NCBI RefSeq assembly: GCF_014649495.1
Contig: NZ_BMTD01000015.1
Span: 170,192 to 234,191, forward strand
Length of the DNA stretch: 64,000 nt
From: Streptomyces filipinensis
Lineage (GTDB): Bacteria > Actinomycetota > Actinomycetes > Streptomycetales > Streptomycetaceae
Direction: 5' to 3'
Shown here: piece by piece, positions 1 to 9,202 of the stretch
Position numbering within the stretch: position 1 is the first letter of the stretch
Layout of the letters: every line of letters starts with the position of its first letter
The notes under the pieces: generated by a model
The model's input: only the letters and a program-made list of their open reading frames with translations
What the model was told of the DNA's origin: nothing
Databases searched by the model: none
Position numbers and translations under genes: made by a program

Positions 1-137
1 CGTCCGGGACGGCAGACCCGGCAGGGCACGCCGTTGCGGAAGACCACGGCGAGCCAGCCGACGTTCACCACAAGCTCCCGTGCCGGAAGCGGGAAGGGGC
101 CCTTCACCAACGTGGGCAATACGTAGGTCTCTGACAT
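1..137 (-). CDS. Partial hypothetical protein, N-terminal part only
   Basis: Reading the minus strand from an ATG at 137, the frame stays open to the window edge for at least 45 codons, beginning MSETYVLPTLVKGPFPLP. Codon positions look GC3-rich like real Streptomyces genes. I do not recognise a family from this fragment; the rest lies left of the window. The gene diverges from the histidine kinase at 306, and the 168 bp between them would hold both promoters. Confidence 0.5.
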   Translation of the reverse strand, partial: MSETYVLPTLVKGPFPLPARELVVNVGWLAVVFRNGVPCRVCRPG

Positions 138-305
138 GCCGGAAGCCCTCCAGCGCCGGTGACATCACTCGAAAGTGTTTGGGCTTCGACCTTCTCGGCA
201 ATCCCCGCAAACCCGCTCTTCCTGAATGGCATCCTGGACCGCCTGGCGGGGAAAACCCGGGGGGCGAGGCCTGGTTAACCACAGGCCAGGGGGTGGCGAA
301 GCCTG

Positions 306-2066
306 GTGAGGATCACGGTTCTCGGCGGATTGATGCCCGGCATCGTCGCCGTCCCGGTCACAGTGGTCGCACTCGCCGCAGCAGGGTGGGCCGCCATCGC
401 CTCCTGGGGTGTCGGGCCGCCGACCGCCCTCTGGACCGACCTGGCCTATCGAGGGTTCGGGATGCCGTTGATCGTCGCGGGCGGCGTGTTGTGGACCCGC
501 GGGTCACGAGCACGGGTGGGCGTGCTGCTGATCGCGCTCGGTACCACCTACTACCTTCAGTACCTCCGGGTCAGCGGCCACCAGGCCCTGTTCGCCGTCG
601 GGTTCTGTCTGGCGTTTCTGTACGTCGGAGTCTTCGGCCATCTGGCCCTGAGTCTGCCGTCCGGACGGCTGCGCGGGTCCGGCGACCGCGCGTATGTCGC
701 GATCTGCTACCTCGCCTGCGTCGGGACACAAGTGGGCCGCTATCTCGCCGACCGCCCCAGCGGGACATGGAACTACAACATCGGGCAGGTCAACACCGGA
801 TGGGCGATCGCCGGCAGCCTCATCCTGGCCGTCCTGGGCGTGACGGGCATCGTGATCGTGTCACGCCGCCTGCTGGCCGCGCTGGCGGTGCGCCGCCGAC
901 GCACCGGGCCGGTCTGGGCGGTCATGATCATCGCAGGGGTGCTGCTCATCGCCTCCGCGCTGACCAGCGCGACGGGACTGCCGCTCCGGTTCCGCCTGGT
1001 GGTCGAGGTACTCATGCTCGGCGGCGGGGCGGCCGGCCTCGTCATGGCCTACCTCGTCTCGGCCGGTCTCCAGTGGCGCCGGGAGATGCACATAGCCGAA
1101 CTGCCCGCCGTGCTCGGACAACTGGACGCCGAGCCGCTCGACACGCTGCAGAGGTCCCTCGCCGAGGCGGTGGGCGACCCGACGCTGCGCCTGCTGCTGC
1201 CCCGGCAGGGCGGAGTGCTCACCGACCTCACCGGCCGCCGGGCCAACGAGGGACGGGACCCTGCCCGCGCTCTCACCCCGGTCAGTCGCGGCGACGGCCT
1301 GCTGTGCGTCGTCGAACACGACGCCGCGCTGAGTGAGACCAGCCGTACGACCGCGATCGCCTTCGCTCTCGCCGGACTGGTGATGGAGAACGTCCGGCTG
1401 TACACACAGGTCAACGAGTCGCGGCGACGGCTGCTCGAAGCGGAACTGGCCGAGCGCAGACGGATCGAACGCGCTCTGCACGACGGCGCCCAACAGGGGT
1501 TCTTCGCCGTACTCACCTTGCTCGGCATGGCCCACAGCCGAGCCGGCGCTGAGGGCAGTGACCAGCTCACCGCCCTCCTGGGCACGGCGAAGAACCAACT
1601 CACCGAGTCCATCAAGACCCTGCGTGAGCTCTCCCAGGGGCTGCATCCACGCTCGCTCGTCCAGTACGGCCTCCGGGACACGGTCGCCGGCCTGGCCAGA
1701 GACCACGGGGGACGCGTCGAGTACGAGGTGCCCGACCGGCGTTGGCCCCCCGACGCGGAGTCCACCGCGTACTTCGTCATCGCGGAGGGCGTCACCAACG
1801 CCGTCAAGCACGCCACCCCGGGCACGGCGATCCGTGTCGTGGTCACACCGGACGGCGACGGCCTGCTCGTGGCCGTCACCGATGACGGGCAGGGCGGCGC
1901 CGACGTCCTGGGCAGTGGCCTGCGCGGTCTGACCGAACGGGTCGCGGCCGCCGGAGGCGAGCTGCGTGTCCACAGCCCCCGAGGCGGGGGCACTCGCCTG
2001 GTGGCCCGCCTGCCCGGCGGGCTTCCCACCCACTCACCCAGCCCCACGGAAGGAGACGAACGGTGA
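306..2066 (+). CDS. Membrane sensor histidine kinase, NarL/HisKA_3 type
   Basis: This 586-residue protein is the sensor of a two-component system. The first ~255 residues contain about seven hydrophobic segments, followed by a linker (~260-370, possibly GAF-like) and a coiled region. The dimerisation/phosphoacceptor helix carries LAERRRIERALHDGAQQG with His392 as the likely phosphorylation site, typical of HisKA_3 kinases paired with LuxR-type regulators. The HATPase part shows the N box (AEGVTNAVKHA) and glycine boxes (DDGQGG, GSGLRGL). The start is GTG at 306. The stop overlaps the next gene's GTG by 4 bp (GTGA), so the response regulator is translationally coupled. The ligand is unknown. 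Confidence 0.92.
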   Translation: MRITVLGGLMPGIVAVPVTVVALAAAGWAAIASWGVGPPTALWTDLAYRGFGMPLIVAGGVLWTRGSRARVGVLLIALGTTYYLQYLRVSGHQALFAVGFCLAFLYVGVFGHLALSLPSGRLRGSGDRAYVAICYLACVGTQVGRYLADRPSGTWNYNIGQVNTGWAIAGSLILAVLGVTGIVIVSRRLLAALAVRRRRTGPVWAVMIIAGVLLIASALTSATGLPLRFRLVVEVLMLGGGAAGLVMAYLVSAGLQWRREMHIAELPAVLGQLDAEPLDTLQRSLAEAVGDPTLRLLLPRQGGVLTDLTGRRANEGRDPARALTPVSRGDGLLCVVEHDAALSETSRTTAIAFALAGLVMENVRLYTQVNESRRRLLEAELAERRRIERALHDGAQQGFFAVLTLLGMAHSRAGAEGSDQLTALLGTAKNQLTESIKTLRELSQGLHPRSLVQYGLRDTVAGLARDHGGRVEYEVPDRRWPPDAESTAYFVIAEGVTNAVKHATPGTAIRVVVTPDGDGLLVAVTDDGQGGADVLGSGLRGLTERVAAAGGELRVHSPRGGGTRLVARLPGGLPTHSPSPTEGDER

Positions 2067-2758
2067 AAGTTGTCGTCGTCGAGGACGACCCGATGCTACG
2101 CGCCGCCTTCGTCACGGCACTGACCCATCACGGCATCGAGGTCGCCGGGAGCGCCGAAACGGCCGACGAAGCCATCGCCCTGGTCGACGCACACGCCCCG
2201 GACGTCGTCACCCTCGACCTGCGGCTGGTCAAGGAGGCCCAGCCCGCCGATGCGGGACTGCGCATCGCCGAACGCGTCCGGCTTCTCTACCCCGAGGTCG
2301 CGTTGCTGGTCGTGGCGACCGATCCCAAAGTCGAGCACGTCAAACGACTCATGGCGCTGGAGCCGCCCCTCTCGGTCGGCCTCATGGCCAAGGGCAATCT
2401 GGGTGACATGGGGCTGATCACCGACGCCATGCACCGCGTCGTCAAGGGACAGGTGGTCATCGATCCCGGCTGGATCCGTGAGCTCCTGGTACCGAAGCCC
2501 CGCCCCACCGACGCGTCCGCCGACTCCCTGGCGCGCCTCACCCCCCGCGAACGGCAGATCCTTTCTCTCGTCGCCAGCGGGCTGACCAATCTGGCCATCG
2601 CGCAGAAGCTGGAATGCACGCTGGGGAACGTGGAACGGAACCTGTCGACGATCTTCGGCAAACTGGGCCTGGCCTCCGAGGCCGAGCAACGCCGTCTGAA
2701 CCGACGGGTCGTGGCCACCCTGATGTACTTACGCGCGGAAAACCCGCAGGAGCGCTAG
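2063..2758 (+). CDS. Response regulator, NarL/LuxR family
   Basis: This 231-residue protein is the cognate regulator of the kinase at 306. The receiver domain (~1-125) has the acidic pocket VEDDP near the start and an aspartate in VVTLDLRL as predicted phosphoacceptor. The C-terminal LuxR-type HTH (~155-215) begins LTPRERQILSLVASGLTN and continues with a recognition helix in LGNVERNLSTIFGKL. It starts within the kinase stop codon (GTGA overlap). One unusual point is the insertion after the phosphoacceptor aspartate (VKEAQPADAG), where most receivers have MPG. Target genes are not evident from this window. Confidence 0.9.
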   Translation: MKVVVVEDDPMLRAAFVTALTHHGIEVAGSAETADEAIALVDAHAPDVVTLDLRLVKEAQPADAGLRIAERVRLLYPEVALLVVATDPKVEHVKRLMALEPPLSVGLMAKGNLGDMGLITDAMHRVVKGQVVIDPGWIRELLVPKPRPTDASADSLARLTPRERQILSLVASGLTNLAIAQKLECTLGNVERNLSTIFGKLGLASEAEQRRLNRRVVATLMYLRAENPQER

Positions 2759-2825
2759 GGGAAACCTCGCTGAAGTCCGGGCCTCGTGCGAGGAGGATCC
2801 GTCCGAGAGCAGGGTTGGAGGGGGC

Positions 2826-3254
2826 ATGCGCGTCGTCATCGTCGAAGGCACCCCGTCCCTGCGGGACGCACTCGTCCAACTGCTCACCGAGCGGGGGATC
2901 GAAGTGGTGGGCACGGCTGTCGGTCATGACGAGGGTCTGTGCGAGGTCGCCCGCCTGTCGCCGGACGTCGTCGTGGTCGACATCCACCTGCCACCCGATC
3001 ACCTGGACGAGGGGCTGAGGACCGTCCAGGCGATCCGTGCCAGGCACCCGGAAGTCGGGCTGCTGGTCCTGTCGTCCCGCGCCGAGGCCGGATTCGTCCA
3101 CCGGTTGCTCGGCCTGAGTCCTTCGGGCCGCATCGGCTGCACACTCAAGGAGCGCCTGGGCGATCCCGACGCCCTCGTCGCCGCGCTGCGCGACGTGTAC
3201 GCGGGTGACACGGACATCGGCCCGGGCTCCAACTGTCCCGGCAGCGACCGCTAG
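2826..3254 (+). CDS. Receiver-only response-regulator-like protein
   Basis: A 142-residue protein consisting of a receiver domain and nothing after it; the LuxR HTH normally found in this family is absent. It starts at ATG 2826, 67 bp after the preceding response regulator, so probably belongs to the same operon. The phosphoacceptor-like Asp in VVVVDIHLPP, the Ser of LVLSS and the Lys of CTLKER are present. The acidic pair expected after beta-1 is replaced (VIVEGTP rather than E/D-D), so Mg-dependent phosphorylation may be weakened. It could be a truncated former NarL-type regulator or a phosphate sink for the kinase at 306. Confidence 0.7.
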   Translation: MRVVIVEGTPSLRDALVQLLTERGIEVVGTAVGHDEGLCEVARLSPDVVVVDIHLPPDHLDEGLRTVQAIRARHPEVGLLVLSSRAEAGFVHRLLGLSPSGRIGCTLKERLGDPDALVAALRDVYAGDTDIGPGSNCPGSDR

Positions 3255-3346
3255 TGCCTGCTCCGGGCCGAGGTCTATGAGGGCGAAGGGGCCGTCGGAG
3301 AAGTGGCGGCGTTGGACCGCTGGGTGCTTGGCGGGAGCGGCCCGGC

Positions 3347-3420
3347 GCCGGGTGCTACGCGGAAGAGGTCCTGTGCCGGGTGCTACGCGGAAGAGGTCCG
3401 GCGCCGGCTGCTACCCGCGG
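3347..3420. repeat. 28-bp-period tandem repeat in non-coding DNA
   Basis: A 25-bp string beginning GCCGGGTGCTACGCGG is present identically at 3347-3371 and 3375-3399, and a degenerate third copy (GCCGGCTGCTACCCGCGG) starts at 3403, giving a period of 28 bp. It lies between the receiver-only gene and the FnIII remnant in a ~300-bp stretch with no convincing gene. No function is evident. Confidence 0.75.
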
Positions 3421-3557
3421 ACGGCTTGCGCCACGCGAACGCGCAGCGCTCGACCTTGTCGCGGAACGCGGCCTGCGGCAGCCGGGAAGGACGAGCCGGA
3501 GGCCACGCGTGCATGTCGCCGCATCAACCCGATCTCGATCTACGTCGGATCCGGGTC

Positions 3558-4223
3558 TCACGAGGGGTGGAAGCCCTCGACGACGGTGCTGGGACCGGAC
3601 TCCGTCCCGGAGCTGTTCAGGGCGGTGACGTAGTAGTAGTCGCCCGAGCCCGGGTTCACCGCGGTGTCCAGGTACTCGGAGGTGCCCTTGGGGACGGTCG
3701 CCAGCAGCCCGAATCCGGTCCCGGTGTTCGCGAAGTGGTCGGTGCGGTACTCCCTCACATCGGGCTCGCTGTTGTCCGCCCAGTCCAGTGCGATGCCGTC
3801 ATGCCGGTCGTTGGTCGCGGTGAGCCCCTGAGGGCGCCCTGCAGGGTTGACACTCGGCCTCATCCCGGGCACGGCCGTGGAGGGGGCGGACTGGTTCGCC
3901 GCCGCGTCGACCGCTGTCACCCGGTACCAGTAGGTGTAGCCCCGCTGGCTGGTCATGTCCTCGTAGAGAATCCGGCCGCCCGTGCTGGTGCTGGAGGTTT
4001 CGGCGACCTTGCTGAAGGGGCCGTCGGCGCGTTCGGCCCGGTAGACGTCATAGCTCACTGCGCCGACCGATGGATTCCAGGTGAAGTCGAGATCCTGGGA
4101 CTGGTTCACGGTGACCGCCAGGCCGGTGGGGGCCGTGGGTGCCGTGTGGTCCTTGGAGACCACGCTGGTGCCAGATGCGGGATGACACGCCGTCAGAGAA
4201 TCGGCAAGTCCCTTGCCCCACAA
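3558..4223 (-). pseudogene. Fibronectin type III domain protein, 5'-truncated remnant
   Basis: The 221-residue frame encodes two fibronectin type III repeats: the first from about residue 30 (APTAPTGLAVTVNQSQDLDF, then YDVYRAERADGPF and YWYRVTAVDAAANQS), the second from about 135 (AGRPQGLTATNDRHDGIALD ending YYYVTALNSSGTESGPS). Such tandem FnIII modules normally sit at the C-terminus of secreted Streptomyces hydrolases or cell-wall proteins. Here no signal peptide or catalytic domain precedes them, and the first ~25 residues do not look like a natural start. I therefore call it the 3' remnant of a larger secreted protein; an intact small gene is less likely. Confidence 0.65.
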
Positions 4224-4568
4224 GCCAGGAGCTACCTTCGGCCGAGACCGCTACTGACCTCTTGATCCCCATCGGGGGTCTGGCGCAGCCCACGGCCTGG
4301 TGCTGCTCGACCGGCGGCCGCCAGTGGCTGGCCTGCGTTGGGTGCCGGGTCCGGAGCCGTACGCGCTGCCCGAATCGGCGCGTTCAGTGTCCGTCGCGTG
4401 ACGAGGTTCCGTGGGAAGTGCACAAATCGGGGCTCCCATCTCAGGTCATGACGATCTTCTTTCGGAGCCTTGATCACTGACAGAGTCACTGATGGCGGCT
4501 CTTCTCCGCCCGCATGGCTTCCGACAGCGCTGTCGGAACCCCATAACCACGGCTTGGGAGGCATCCAG

Positions 4569-5795
4569 ATGTCCGGCAACGCAGCGCAACACGACATCGT
4601 CGTGACGGGGGTGGGCGCGACCACCCCACTCGGTGGCGACGCCCCTTCGACGTGGGCAGCGATGCTCGCCGGGGAGTCCGGCGTCACATCGGTGACCGCG
4701 GAGTGGGCCGAACCTCTCCCCGTGCGGATTGCCGCGCGGCTGCGCACCGACCCCGGCGAGGCCCTGCCTCGGGTGGAGGCCCGACGGATGGACCGCTGCG
4801 AGCAGATCGCGCTGCTCAGCGCGCGAGAGGCGTGGGCCGACGCCGGTACGCCCGACGTGGATCCGGAGCGCCTGGCGGTGGTCATAGGCACCGGCATCGG
4901 TGGTGTCAGCTCGCTGCTCGCCCAGAACCACACCCTTGAGCAGCAAGGCCCGCGGCGGGTCTCCCCGTTCGCCATTCCCATGCTGATGGCCAACAGCGCC
5001 GCCGCCCGGGTCAGCATCGACCTCGGCGCGCGAGCCGGCGCGCGCACTCCGGTCAGCGCCTGCTCCTCCGCCGCGGAGGCCATCGCCATGGCCGTCGACC
5101 TCATCCGCCTCGACCGAGCCGACATCGTTGTGGCGGGCGGTACGGAAGCCGGCGTCCTCCCGCTCCCGCTGGCCGCCTTCGCTCAGATGACGGCCCTGTC
5201 CAAGCGTAACGACGACCCAGCGGGCGCCTCCCGGCCGTTCGATGCGGCCCGGGACGGTTTCGTGCTGGGTGAAGGCGGGGCGGTCCTCGTCCTGGAACGC
5301 GCGGAGTTCGCCCGCGCCCGGGGCGCCCGCCCGATCGCCGCCGTCGCCGGAGCAGGTATCTCCTCCAACGCCGGCCATATCACCGCCTCTGACGTGGAAG
5401 GCCAGGTACGCGCGATCCGGATGGCACTGCGCGAAGGCGGCCTCTCCCCGCAGGACATCGGCTTCGTCCAAGCGCACGCCACGGCGACGCCCACCGGCGA
5501 CCTGGAGGAGGCCGAGGCCATTCACGAGGCCATCGGTCACCACTCGGCGATCAGCGCCATCAAGTCGATGACCGGCCACCTGCTGGGCGCCTCCGGGGCG
5601 GTGGCGTCGCTGGCCGCCGTGTACGGTCTCCGCGACGGCATCGCCCCCGCCATCCGCAACCTCGACCACCCGGACCCGGCTGTCAAGCTGGACCTCATCG
5701 CGGGCACCCCCCGTGCGGGCCGCTGGGACGCCGCCCTGGTCAACTCCTTCGCCTTCGGTGGACACAACGTCAGCGTGGCCTTCACACGGACCTGA
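4569..5795 (+). CDS. Beta-ketoacyl-ACP synthase II (KAS II, FabF-like)
   Basis: This 408-residue condensing enzyme would catalyse decarboxylative Claisen condensation of malonyl-ACP with an acyl-ACP in fatty-acid or polyketide biosynthesis. The catalytic Cys165 sits in VSACSSAAEA, with His303 in QAHATATPTGD and His337 in SMTGHLLGASGA, giving the Cys-His-His triad of KAS I/II enzymes. A GGGAGG ribosome-binding site 9 bp upstream favours the ATG at 4569 over the in-frame codon at 4470. No acyl carrier protein or ketoreductase gene adjoins it, so it is a solitary KAS II, perhaps serving a distant pathway. Confidence 0.9.
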   Translation: MSGNAAQHDIVVTGVGATTPLGGDAPSTWAAMLAGESGVTSVTAEWAEPLPVRIAARLRTDPGEALPRVEARRMDRCEQIALLSAREAWADAGTPDVDPERLAVVIGTGIGGVSSLLAQNHTLEQQGPRRVSPFAIPMLMANSAAARVSIDLGARAGARTPVSACSSAAEAIAMAVDLIRLDRADIVVAGGTEAGVLPLPLAAFAQMTALSKRNDDPAGASRPFDAARDGFVLGEGGAVLVLERAEFARARGARPIAAVAGAGISSNAGHITASDVEGQVRAIRMALREGGLSPQDIGFVQAHATATPTGDLEEAEAIHEAIGHHSAISAIKSMTGHLLGASGAVASLAAVYGLRDGIAPAIRNLDHPDPAVKLDLIAGTPRAGRWDAALVNSFAFGGHNVSVAFTRT

Positions 5796-6453
5796 GCTGA
5801 CCCTCCGTCGCCGTGCGGGCTGCCCACCGCGAGACGCCGGATCGTCCGCGCGCTGGAATCCTCCCGGTCTGATGCGCCGGTTCGGCATCACCGAGTTCGG
5901 CGCGCAGTGTGACGCCGACGGGGACCGGGGAGCCCGTTCGGCGGCGATGCATGCCGCGGGGTCGTAGATGTTCACCGAGGTGGGGGTTGCCGGACGACTC
6001 GCGCACGACGGCCGCCTTGAAGCCCTTCACCCGCTACCTGCCGGCCTCGACTCCGGCCGCGCGGTCCAAGCGCCTCACCCCTTCGAGAAACCATGCCAAC
6101 CCATCGCGCCTGGGCGGGTGGGCTTGAGCGGCGTCAGCGGGCTGTGGTGACGGTGACGGGGCGCCCGGGTAGCGGCGGGCAGGCCGAGGGCAGCGCCGCG
6201 CATGAACTCTCCAAAAAGGTGTGGGGGGTTGATTTGGAGAGGTGCACACCAGCGGACCGCAGCCGCCCCTCGATGCGCTACGCGTATGGACTACCCACGA
6301 CGACTCCCCCAAGCCATGTTCACCAACCGGTCACCGCCACCAGGGCGAACAGGGCGAACCGCCTGAGGGAAAGCAGACGAAGAGAACCGGCTCAGCATGG
6401 TGGCCCAGTGGACGACGATCCAGCACCCCCTTGAGCGTGCCCTTCCCGGAACG
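5796..6453. other. Intergenic stretch without a recognisable gene
   Basis: About 660 bp between the KAS II gene and the small minus-strand gene. Open frames here have poor codon bias and no recognisable protein motif. I see no RNA gene, repeat or clear terminator. Confidence 0.5.
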
Positions 6454-6648
6454 TCACAGGCCAGTGGGAGAGATCGCGCCGCCGGGCAGTTGAGGCTGCT
6501 GCCGCAGCGGGCGGGCGGCGGGCCAGGGAGCGGAGGGCAAGACCTGCGCCAGCTGGTGGCGTACACGGTCGGCTTCACCACGAGCCTGGGCCGGCACATC
6601 ACCGCGCTCTGCGACAAGGCGGTTGAAGATCGGGGTTTCCTGGAACAT
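6454..6648 (-). CDS. Small conserved-type hypothetical protein
   Basis: A 64-residue protein starting MFQETPIFNRLVAERGDVPA at ATG 6648, preceded by an AAGG purine stretch. The N-terminal pattern (short, helix-forming, LVAERGDVPAQ) resembles small hypothetical proteins common in Streptomyces, which is the reason for preferring this ATG over a start 33 bp upstream. No signal peptide or metal ligands are visible and the function is unknown. The C-terminal ~20 residues are low complexity and may not be conserved. Confidence 0.5.
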   Translation of the reverse strand: MFQETPIFNRLVAERGDVPAQARGEADRVRHQLAQVLPSAPWPAARPLRQQPQLPGGAISPTGL

Positions 6649-6916
6649 GTTGGGATCTGCCTTCTGGGGTTGGCGCGGCACGGCAACCGCCGAGCTGCGA
6701 GCCGATCATGTGACAGGTCGAGTATCCAATGCCGGGAGCAGGGGCGGTGACCAGCCGTATGCACCGTCGCCGCCCCGCACGCGAAGAGCGGCCGCCCCGG
6801 GTCCAACGTTCCTGCCCTGAATCGCCCGGTACGGCACCTGTGACGCCCGCGAAGTAGTTGTCAGGACGGTGTTCAGTGGCGTGGCCTCCGACCGGACAGC
6901 CATCATCCGGCTTCGC

Positions 6917-7342
6917 TCATGACCGACCGGGCGCGCTCTGTTCGAGTGCGGCAGTGTGGCCCACCGCCGCGAGCGATTCGAGCGGCGAGCAGGCGGCCGT
7001 CAGGTACACGGGCCAGCCGCGGGCCGCCGCCTCCAGGACAGCCGGGTTGTCCTCGGCCGTCTCGGCCCCGGCTCCCCGCACCCAGTGGCTGACGGCGTCC
7101 ACCGGAGCCCAGCGGCCGCCCGAGGCGTTGAGGACGAACTCGCCGCCCGTGTCGGTCCGTGCCTGAGGGACACGTTCGAAGCTCCACGACGCCCATCCGT
7201 ACCGGGCGCACCACATGTCCAGGCCCTGCCCCGGCAGGGGCGGACCGGCCCACACGGCCGGCCAGTCCACGTCGGCCAGTCCCCGCAGCTCGGTGAGCTG
7301 CTCCTGCGGTGTGCGGTCCTGGCGTCCTGATGGGAGGCCCAT
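6917..7342 (-). CDS. Hypothetical protein
   Basis: A 141-residue protein with natural-looking composition, including DVDWPAVWAGPPLPGQGLD and YGWASWSFERVP. There is no signal peptide or membrane segment, so it is probably cytoplasmic. It lies 54 bp downstream of the GNAT gene on the same strand and could be cotranscribed with it. I do not recognise the family. The start (ATG 7342) is uncertain because the first 12 residues are poorly supported. Confidence 0.55.
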   Translation of the reverse strand: MGLPSGRQDRTPQEQLTELRGLADVDWPAVWAGPPLPGQGLDMWCARYGWASWSFERVPQARTDTGGEFVLNASGGRWAPVDAVSHWVRGAGAETAEDNPAVLEAAARGWPVYLTAACSPLESLAAVGHTAALEQSAPGRS

Positions 7343-7396
7343 GGTCTGTCTGCCTGACGAAGCTCCGGCGCGGGAACTGAAGACTCGTCAGGTCGG

Positions 7397-7936
7397 TCAC
7401 TGTCCTGGTTCACCGCCGGACCTCTCCCCGCGGAGCATGGAGAAGATCACCTGATCGTGCCACTGACCGCCGCGCCACTGCGCGGAGCGCAGCACGCCCT
7501 CCCTGACGAAGCCCGCCTTCTCCAGCGCACGCTGCTCGGCGAGGTTGGCGCAGTCCGTCCAGGCTTGGAGCCGTTCGGCCCTGGTGTGGTCGAAGAGGTA
7601 CTCGGCCAGGAGTCGCTGGGCCCGTGTGCCTATGCCGCGGCCGTGCGCGGCGGGCACCAGGCCGATCGCCAGGGTCCAGCAGGTGGAGGTGGCGGGGCGC
7701 CCCCAGGCGCTGGCGAACCACTCGACCCGGCCCACCGTCCGGCCTCCCTCCGCGACGGAGAGCATGCCGCCGTCGGGGCTGAGCAGGCCGGTCTCCGCGA
7801 ACTGCCGGCGCAGGCCAGCCGCTGAACCGAAGCCGAACCACTGGTACCGGCCGGTCCCCTCCGGGCCGTTGAACTCGCGCTCGAACAGGTCGAGATCGTC
7901 GGCGGTCACCGGGCGCAGCGCGATCTCATCGGGCAT
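7397..7936 (-). CDS. GNAT-family N-acetyltransferase (RimJ/RimL-like)
   Basis: A 179-residue acetyltransferase. The acetyl-CoA-binding signature V-P-A-A-H-G-R-G-I-G-T occurs in LVPAAHGRGIGTRAQRLLAE, and the typical RimJ-like C-terminal pattern follows (NLAEQRALEKAGFVREGVLR). The start is ATG 7936 (MPDEIALRPVTADDLDLFER), where homology-like sequence begins; the longer frame upstream is arginine-rich and does not look coding. The substrate may be a protein N-terminus or a small amine and cannot be inferred. Confidence 0.85.
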   Translation of the reverse strand: MPDEIALRPVTADDLDLFEREFNGPEGTGRYQWFGFGSAAGLRRQFAETGLLSPDGGMLSVAEGGRTVGRVEWFASAWGRPATSTCWTLAIGLVPAAHGRGIGTRAQRLLAEYLFDHTRAERLQAWTDCANLAEQRALEKAGFVREGVLRSAQWRGGQWHDQVIFSMLRGERSGGEPGQ

Positions 7937-8275
7937 GGAACGACTCCTGATCCTCTCGGCCACACGGTTCGACCTCGTATGGCCAGCGTGGGCAACGACG
8001 GCGTCTGACTCTTCCACACGCCGTGCCGCGTGCCGGCGGGATGCCCGGCGCCGCGCACCGGGAAAGGTCCTCCGGACAGGGCCCCTGGCCAGGCCGTGGT
8101 CCTCCACCGCACACCGCCACTGCGACTTCCGGAGCTTCGATGACCATGCCCCGGCGCCAGAGGCCGCTGACGAGACCCTCGCCGGCCACGCCGAGCACCG
8201 TGCCGCCTGTCTGCGGAAAGCCGGGGCCGCATGTCCCCGCGGACGGCCTCCCCCTCAGGGGACGGTGACGAACCG
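7937..8275. other. Intergenic stretch without a recognisable gene
   Basis: A 339-bp gap between two minus-strand genes. It must contain the promoter of the GNAT gene at 7936. Frames crossing it are arginine-rich shadows; I see no RNA or repeat. Confidence 0.5.
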
Positions 8276-8983
8276 TCAGTTGAGCGTCGCGGTCACCACG
8301 GCGCCGGGCTCGGGGCCGGCCTGGGCCACCCGTGATCCGTCGGGCGCCCACACCCCGGAGCCGCCGGAGGTCTCCCGGTACTCGCCGCTCGGCCCCGCCA
8401 CGGTCGACAGCACGACCCATACGCCGTGCACCGTCGCCCGCTCCTGCATGTGCCCGTCCCGGCACGCCGACTGCTCAGGGCCGGCACCGTAGAGCGTGCT
8501 GGCGACATAGGCGTCGATGCCCAACGCCGCTGCTTCTGCGGCGTGCTGCGGCACCGCCGCATCGCGGCACACAGCCAGCCCCAGACGCCACCCGCCGATC
8601 TCCAGCACCGCCGATTCCGCGCCCGGGGTGAAGCGGATCCTTTCGTCTCCGTGCAGGTGCATCTTCGCGTACGCCGGCGCAGCGCCCTCGCCCGTCACGG
8701 CCAGGGTCGCTATGTACTCCCGCCCGTCCTCGCCCCGCACCGGAGCACCGGCCAGCGCCATCGCCCCCGTGGTGCGGCATGCGTCGACGAGTGGAGCGAG
8801 CCGGGGGTCGTCCACGGCCACGGCCGGGGCGGCGAGGTCGTAGCCCGTGAGTGAAAGCTCCGGGAAGACGACCAGGGGTGCCTGCGCGGTCAGCACCGCC
8901 TCGGCGTGCAGAGCGGCGTTGGCGGCGACGTCCAGATCGACGCAGCGGGGCTGTGCCGCGGCGACGGTCAGTGGTTGAGGCAC
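8276..8983 (-). CDS. Carbon-nitrogen hydrolase (nitrilase superfamily)
   Basis: A 235-residue amidohydrolase of the nitrilase superfamily, which hydrolyses amide or nitrile C-N bonds through a Glu-Lys-Cys triad. All three residues are visible: Glu42 in VVFPELSLTGY, Lys107 in AYAKMHL and Cys139 in GLAVCRDAA. The length is somewhat short compared with typical ~260-300-residue members, but the C-terminal region (VVLSTVAGPSGEYRETSGGS) is present. The substrate is unknown; small-molecule amidases of this size are often omega-amidase-like. It is transcribed alone. Confidence 0.88.
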   Translation of the reverse strand: MPQPLTVAAAQPRCVDLDVAANAALHAEAVLTAQAPLVVFPELSLTGYDLAAPAVAVDDPRLAPLVDACRTTGAMALAGAPVRGEDGREYIATLAVTGEGAAPAYAKMHLHGDERIRFTPGAESAVLEIGGWRLGLAVCRDAAVPQHAAEAAALGIDAYVASTLYGAGPEQSACRDGHMQERATVHGVWVVLSTVAGPSGEYRETSGGSGVWAPDGSRVAQAGPEPGAVVTATLN

Positions 8984-9202
8984 AAGGCACTCCAGGTCAG
9001 GCGGCGAGGGAGAACGTAGATCAGTCTAAGCAGACCGTGATCTTGGTGGGCGGGAGCAAGTCAGGGGACGGGTGCGACCGTCGCCGTGAGGTGCGTGAGG
9101 GGGGAAGCGGTGCTCCGCTCGGCCGGCGCGCCTCGCCGCTCCTTGCCTTAAGATCACGCATGTCTTGATCAACTTCGGGCAACCATCGGGGGCACAGCGG
9201 AC

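Noticed and set aside
5782..6030. A minus-strand frame beginning KGFKAAVVRE
   Set aside because: The first residues faintly recall an alcohol-dehydrogenase start, but the frame soon becomes arginine-rich with no domain.
6397..6750. A 117-codon plus-strand open frame
   Set aside because: It is antisense to the small protein at 6454-6648, whose N-terminus looks more natural and has a purine-rich upstream stretch.
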